From Oscillospiraceae bacterium (GTDB lineage Bacteria > Bacillota > Clostridia > Oscillospirales > SIG530): DNA of 64,000 nucleotides. The notes under the pieces were generated by a model. The model did no database searches. It was not told the origin of the DNA and worked only from the letters and a program-made list of their open reading frames with translations. This document shows positions 59,905 through 64,000 of this stretch, piece by piece; position 1 is the stretch's first letter; each line of letters starts with the position of its first letter. Position numbers and translations under genes: made by a program. The stretch spans positions 1 through 64,000 of the forward strand of contig SVND01000001.1 in the NCBI GenBank assembly GCA_015067075.1, given 5' to 3'.

Positions 59905-61332
59905 TTATATTTTAAGCTGTGCAACTGCTTCGCTTATGGTCTTTTCAAAGGCTTCCATGCCATATTTATCAACGTCAGCTTTATTCTTATCGCCATGAGT
60001 AAGACAGCCCGCACCGTTGATACAACCACCTACACACGCCATGCCCTCGATAAAGTTGCCGTCTGCTTTATTTTTAGATGCCTTGAGCAATGCGATCTTG
60101 CACTCCTCAATACCGTCACAGCGTATGGGCTTATAATCGAAATCGCTGAATCCGCGCTCTGCAAGTCCCTGCTTGACAGCATCAGAAAGTCCTCCGCTTC
60201 TTGCAAAAATGCGTCCGAAGTACGATGCGTTATCAAGAACATCCTCCTCCAGCGTCATTATATCTATATCGCGGCTATCAAAAAGTGCCTGAAGCTCTTC
60301 AAAGGTAATAACGCTGTCGATATACTTGCGAACAGCTTCCTTTTGGAACTCCGCTTTTTTCGCCGTGCAAGGTCCAATAAAAATAACCTTACAATTTTCA
60401 TCCTTTTCTTTTAAGTATTTAGCGATAGTGGCCATGGGAGAAAGGTTATGAGAAATATGAGGCTTCATCGCGGGGAACTGCTTTTCAATATATGCTACGA
60501 AAGCAGGACAGCAGGAGCTTGTAAGGAATCCCTTCTGATAAAGCTCCTCGCACTCGGAATAAGCTACCATATCAGCGCCAAGCGCCGCCTCAACAACATG
60601 ATAAAATCCAAGCTCCTTCATTCCCTTTATTACCTGACCAAGCTTTGCGTATACAAACTGGCTGGATACACTGGGGGCAACAACGGCATAAACCTTATAC
60701 TTTTTGTTATTCTCGCTGTTTTTGATCATATCGATAACGTCGAGTATATAGGATTTATCGGATATAGCACCGAAGGGACACTGATATACGCAAGCTCCGC
60801 AGGAGATGCACTTATCATTATCAATATGTGCACTTCCGCTTTCGCTCATGGAAATAGCCTTGATCTTGCAGGAATTTTCGCAAGGACGCTTATGATTTAT
60901 AATAGCTGAATAGGGGCATACCTGGGCACACTTACCGCAGTTTATGCACTTTGATTTGTCAATATGAGCCTTTTGGTGCTCATCAATCGTTATAGCGTTG
61001 CGGGGACAAACATCCTCACAGCGATGGGCAAGACAGCCTCGGCAGGAATCGCTTACCGCATAACCGCCTGCAGGGCAGTCGTCACAAGCAATATCAATAA
61101 CCTCAACGACATTTGGGTTGCTTCTGTCACCGCCGCCGGCAAGCTTTACACGCTCGGCAAGGATAGCTCTTTCCTTGTATACACAGCAGCGCATGGTCGG
61201 TGTTTTACCCGGCACGATCGTTTTCGGTATATCTGTAATATGCTCGAGCAGATCGCCGTTCCACGCATGGCGCGCCACCTCGCGTAAAACCTTATATTTT
61301 AAATACTGAACCTTTGTATCGAATTTGCGCAC
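59905..61332 (-). CDS. [FeFe] hydrogenase, group-B-like monomeric (4Fe-4S ferredoxin domains + H-cluster domain)
   Basis: CINCGKCAQVCPYSA, CISCGACVYQCPFGA; H-cluster motifs TSCCPAF, IGPCTAKKAE, EGMACVGGCINGAG. Confidence 0.85.
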   Translation of the reverse strand: MRKFDTKVQYLKYKVLREVARHAWNGDLLEHITDIPKTIVPGKTPTMRCCVYKERAILAERVKLAGGGDRSNPNVVEVIDIACDDCPAGGYAVSDSCRGCLAHRCEDVCPRNAITIDEHQKAHIDKSKCINCGKCAQVCPYSAIINHKRPCENSCKIKAISMSESGSAHIDNDKCISCGACVYQCPFGAISDKSYILDVIDMIKNSENNKKYKVYAVVAPSVSSQFVYAKLGQVIKGMKELGFYHVVEAALGADMVAYSECEELYQKGFLTSSCCPAFVAYIEKQFPAMKPHISHNLSPMATIAKYLKEKDENCKVIFIGPCTAKKAEFQKEAVRKYIDSVITFEELQALFDSRDIDIMTLEEDVLDNASYFGRIFARSGGLSDAVKQGLAERGFSDFDYKPIRCDGIEECKIALLKASKNKADGNFIEGMACVGGCINGAGCLTHGDKNKADVDKYGMEAFEKTISEAVAQLKI

Positions 61333-61343
61333 TCTTTTTCCTC

Positions 61344-62528
61344 CTAAAAATAACTGACCTTGATTCTTTTGCCCATTTTATCAAGGCATTCCGCAAGCTC
61401 CTTTACAAGCTGCATTTTTATCGTAAAGGTAATCGGCAGCTCGCTGTTCTGATGGGCGGGATTTATGGCTTTTCCAACGAAAAAGTTTATATCCGTTGCA
61501 TCTTCAAACAGCATTCTCGCAATAAGCGAAGCGCCATCCTTTTTATAGCACCATTTTTCAAAGGATTTATTATCTTCGAGATAATCCTTTGCGTATTCCA
61601 AAACGCGGTTTATCGTAACAACGCCTTCAGTTACAAGCTCGACACCCTCAAGCTCTGCCGTCGGCGGTATATCGGGATCATCAAAATTAAGACTCGGCTT
61701 AAGAGGACGTCGCAGATAATTCGATGCGATAGTCGATGTTGTTCCGCCGCAAACGATATGTTTTCCCTCTTTTGCAAAAAACAGCGACATCATCCTCTTG
61801 CAATCGTCGCGGTTTGACGGTGGACCTATGATAAGATTTACCTGCTCACGCTTTCTTATGCGAACGGCACACACTGTAGCGTCGTCACCGGGCTTGCCTT
61901 CGTAAAGTCTGTCCGTTTCCTCAAGCAATATCGTTGCAAGAGTTTTCGCTGTAAATCCTATCTCGGAAAAGGTGGTGATAAAATCAATTATATCATCACG
62001 CTTCCAGCCGAAATTATAGCTTATACCGACACCCGCGTGCTCTACGCCGTCAGAAAACGCAAAAAACACATCGTTTTCTCTTATATCAGTTTCCGTTTTA
62101 ATTATCTTTTTATCGGAAATTCTTATTTCATTGAACGTAAGCTCGTGATGCTTTCCGTCACGGAGCATTACTATACGGGGATTGTCATACTGAATTATTT
62201 CCGCTCTTTCATTGTTGGCAATTCTGATTACCGTAAAAGTGGAATATGCAATACCGCGAAGGGAGCATACGGGCAACGTTTCAACCACGGTTTCAACTGC
62301 ATCCTCAAGCTTGAGCCCTTCTGCAAGCATTGTGGATATTATCTTCGACGTAAGCGTTGACAAAATATTTGCCTTAACACCGCTTCCCAAACCGTCCGCC
62401 AAAACGATAACCGTGGAATCGCCGTCATCTGTTTCAACTATCTCTACATGGTCGCCGCAAAGCTGTTCACCCACATGGTTTATGGATAAATAACCAATAT
62501 CGGCGCAAAGATTATTTGCCGTCCTCAT
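61344..62528 (-). CDS. SpoIIE-type PP2C serine phosphatase
   Basis: VIVLADGLGSGVKANILSTLTSKI, SFDGVEHAG-like FSDGVEHAGVG, GKPGDDATVCAVRI; overlaps the hydrogenase-PAS gene by 17 nt. Confidence 0.85.
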   Translation of the reverse strand: MRTANNLCADIGYLSINHVGEQLCGDHVEIVETDDGDSTVIVLADGLGSGVKANILSTLTSKIISTMLAEGLKLEDAVETVVETLPVCSLRGIAYSTFTVIRIANNERAEIIQYDNPRIVMLRDGKHHELTFNEIRISDKKIIKTETDIRENDVFFAFSDGVEHAGVGISYNFGWKRDDIIDFITTFSEIGFTAKTLATILLEETDRLYEGKPGDDATVCAVRIRKREQVNLIIGPPSNRDDCKRMMSLFFAKEGKHIVCGGTTSTIASNYLRRPLKPSLNFDDPDIPPTAELEGVELVTEGVVTINRVLEYAKDYLEDNKSFEKWCYKKDGASLIARMLFEDATDINFFVGKAINPAHQNSELPITFTIKMQLVKELAECLDKMGKRIKVSYF

Positions 62529-64000
62529 TCGATATCGACTCCTTCAGCTTTGTAAGCGCTATTTTTGTCTCTGCCGCAGTTTCGCCTAAAAGCGATGCTA
62601 TTTCCTGAACGATGCGCATCTGCTTTTCAACGACTCTATCTGCTGTTTCAACCGTCTGACGGCTCATTTCTTCCTTGCTTTGGCGTTCCTTCTCCTCGTC
62701 TGTTACGTCGCGGAAAATAGCTATCAAATTGCCCGACGTCTTATCGTTTACAATAGTCAACTCAAGGAATTTATCGTATTCAGCGTAATAATCGCGCTTA
62801 TTTACTACTCTCTTTCCGCGTTCAAGCACATCAAAGAAATCGGCAGGATCTAATATGCGTATAACGGGACCGCCCAAAACATCCGAACGCGAACGGATAT
62901 GAAGCATCTTCATTGCCGCAGGGTTTATCTGCTGTACCTCATAGGTCTCGTTTACAACGATAATACCGTTAGGTGTATTGTCCAAAATATTATTCGAAAA
63001 CCTTTCCGATTTTTCCATAAGATAAGGCAGACACATGGTAATTTCAGCCTTGCCTTGATAAATAGCTATAGCTTTTTCACGGCAAGTATTGTATCCGCAC
63101 GTGCCGCAGTTAAGCTCATCGTCAGGCTTATATTTACCCATTTTGCGCAAAATCTCACTTATCTGCGCGTCAGTCGGGTAATCTTTTTTAAGCTCAATGT
63201 ATGTATATTCTTTAAAAAGTCCGTCAGGCTGAGGAACATCAAAATCCTGCTCTCCTGCATAATCGGTTACTGCTTTATAATTTCTCAAAAGGCTGTTGCG
63301 ATGCTTTTCCATAGTAGGCCCGCCGATACAGCTTCCCGAGCACGATGACATTTCAATAAAGCAGTTGTGGATATTTCCCGCCGCAATATCGTCCAGCACT
63401 CGCATACAATTTTCAATTCCGTCAACGCAAAAATATGTATAGTTAGGGCTTTTTTCCGTCATTGTATTGACAACGCCGCCGCAGGTGGGGAAAATTCTCG
63501 CTCTACTTTCCTTGCTTTCATCCTTTTCCTTTTCAAGCGTTATGCCTGCTTTTTCAAACATTTTTTCAAGCTCTTCAAAAGTAATTGCAGCGTCTATGCC
63601 GTTTTTCTTCGCCTCATCCTTTTTGGAAAGGCAAGGACCGATAAATACAGTTTTTACGTTTTGGTAACGTCTCTTTATATCGTCGCAATGTGCGTGCATC
63701 GGTGTCTTAACCGGAGCAAGATAACCTATAAGCTGGGGGTAATATTTTTCGATAAGCAAATTTACAGTGTGGCAGCATGAAGTAATGATAACATCGTGTA
63801 TTCCTTCCTTTGTCATCTGCTCATATTCGCGCTTAACAAAGGTTGCACCTATAGCCGTTTCTTCAGCCGCAAAAAATCCCAGCTTTTTAACTGCTTCTGC
63901 AAGCGAATTTATACCTACTCCGTCAAAATACGCAACAAACGAAGGCGCAATACTTGCGACAACAGGCACATCACCCTTCAAAAGTACGTCTACGATTTCC
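62512..64000 (-). CDS. Sensory-type [FeFe] hydrogenase: H-cluster-like domain + Fe-S domain + PAS domain (5' end beyond window)
   Basis: VIITSCCHTVNLLIEKYYP, FIGPCLSKKDEA, SCSGSCIGGP; CGTCGYNTCREKAIAIYQGKAEITMC; PAS ILDNTPNGIIVVNETYEVQQINPAAMKML; frame open to right edge (EIVDVLLKGDVPVVASIAPSF). Confidence 0.82.
   Translation of the reverse strand, partial: EIVDVLLKGDVPVVASIAPSFVAYFDGVGINSLAEAVKKLGFFAAEETAIGATFVKREYEQMTKEGIHDVIITSCCHTVNLLIEKYYPQLIGYLAPVKTPMHAHCDDIKRRYQNVKTVFIGPCLSKKDEAKKNGIDAAITFEELEKMFEKAGITLEKEKDESKESRARIFPTCGGVVNTMTEKSPNYTYFCVDGIENCMRVLDDIAAGNIHNCFIEMSSCSGSCIGGPTMEKHRNSLLRNYKAVTDYAGEQDFDVPQPDGLFKEYTYIELKKDYPTDAQISEILRKMGKYKPDDELNCGTCGYNTCREKAIAIYQGKAEITMCLPYLMEKSERFSNNILDNTPNGIIVVNETYEVQQINPAAMKMLHIRSRSDVLGGPVIRILDPADFFDVLERGKRVVNKRDYYAEYDKFLELTIVNDKTSGNLIAIFRDVTDEEKERQSKEEMSRQTVETADRVVEKQMRIVQEIASLLGETAAETKIALTKLKESISNEDGK

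Overview
64 kb window of a Gram-positive, spore-forming Clostridia-type chromosome (coat-F and GerA-type proteins, many lipobox lipoproteins, two [FeFe]-hydrogenase proteins). Most of it is housekeeping: aroB-aroA-pyrD-rbfA-nrnA, rnr, ispE, nfo, gyrA, tatD, metG, typA. Accessory parts include a GH20/orphan solute-binding protein pair, a carbohydrate operon (PHP / unclassified GH-like / DUF4432 / GH42 / lyxose isomerase), two SGNH-type lipoproteins, an EndA-like nuclease pair and a tandem glycine riboswitch with terminator upstream of an AgcS symporter. The most unusual locus is 16911-22696. There a tiny XRE regulator diverges from a two-gene operon encoding cohesin-like/dockerin-like modular surface proteins. 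The larger one (1492 aa) has a Ser/Thr-rich core resembling aerolysin/ETX-MTX2 beta-pore regions, BspA-type LRRs and InlB-type repeats. Two AACACC-N4-GGTGTT palindromes, 22 bp centre to centre, are embedded in a perfect TTGACA-17-TATAAT promoter of that operon. Other points: helically phased CGACA repeats plus a CGACATT-T-AATGTCG palindrome around the promoter of an NhaC antiporter with an unusual signal-peptide/acidic extension; a DUF2185-SUFU-like fusion; a GGGtGRT/IscU-like pair of unknown function; and a putative H2-sensing module (PAS-[FeFe] hydrogenase, SpoIIE-type phosphatase, group-B-like hydrogenase) at the right edge. No tRNA, rRNA or CRISPR array was recognised. All family calls come from reading the sequence; no database search was run.
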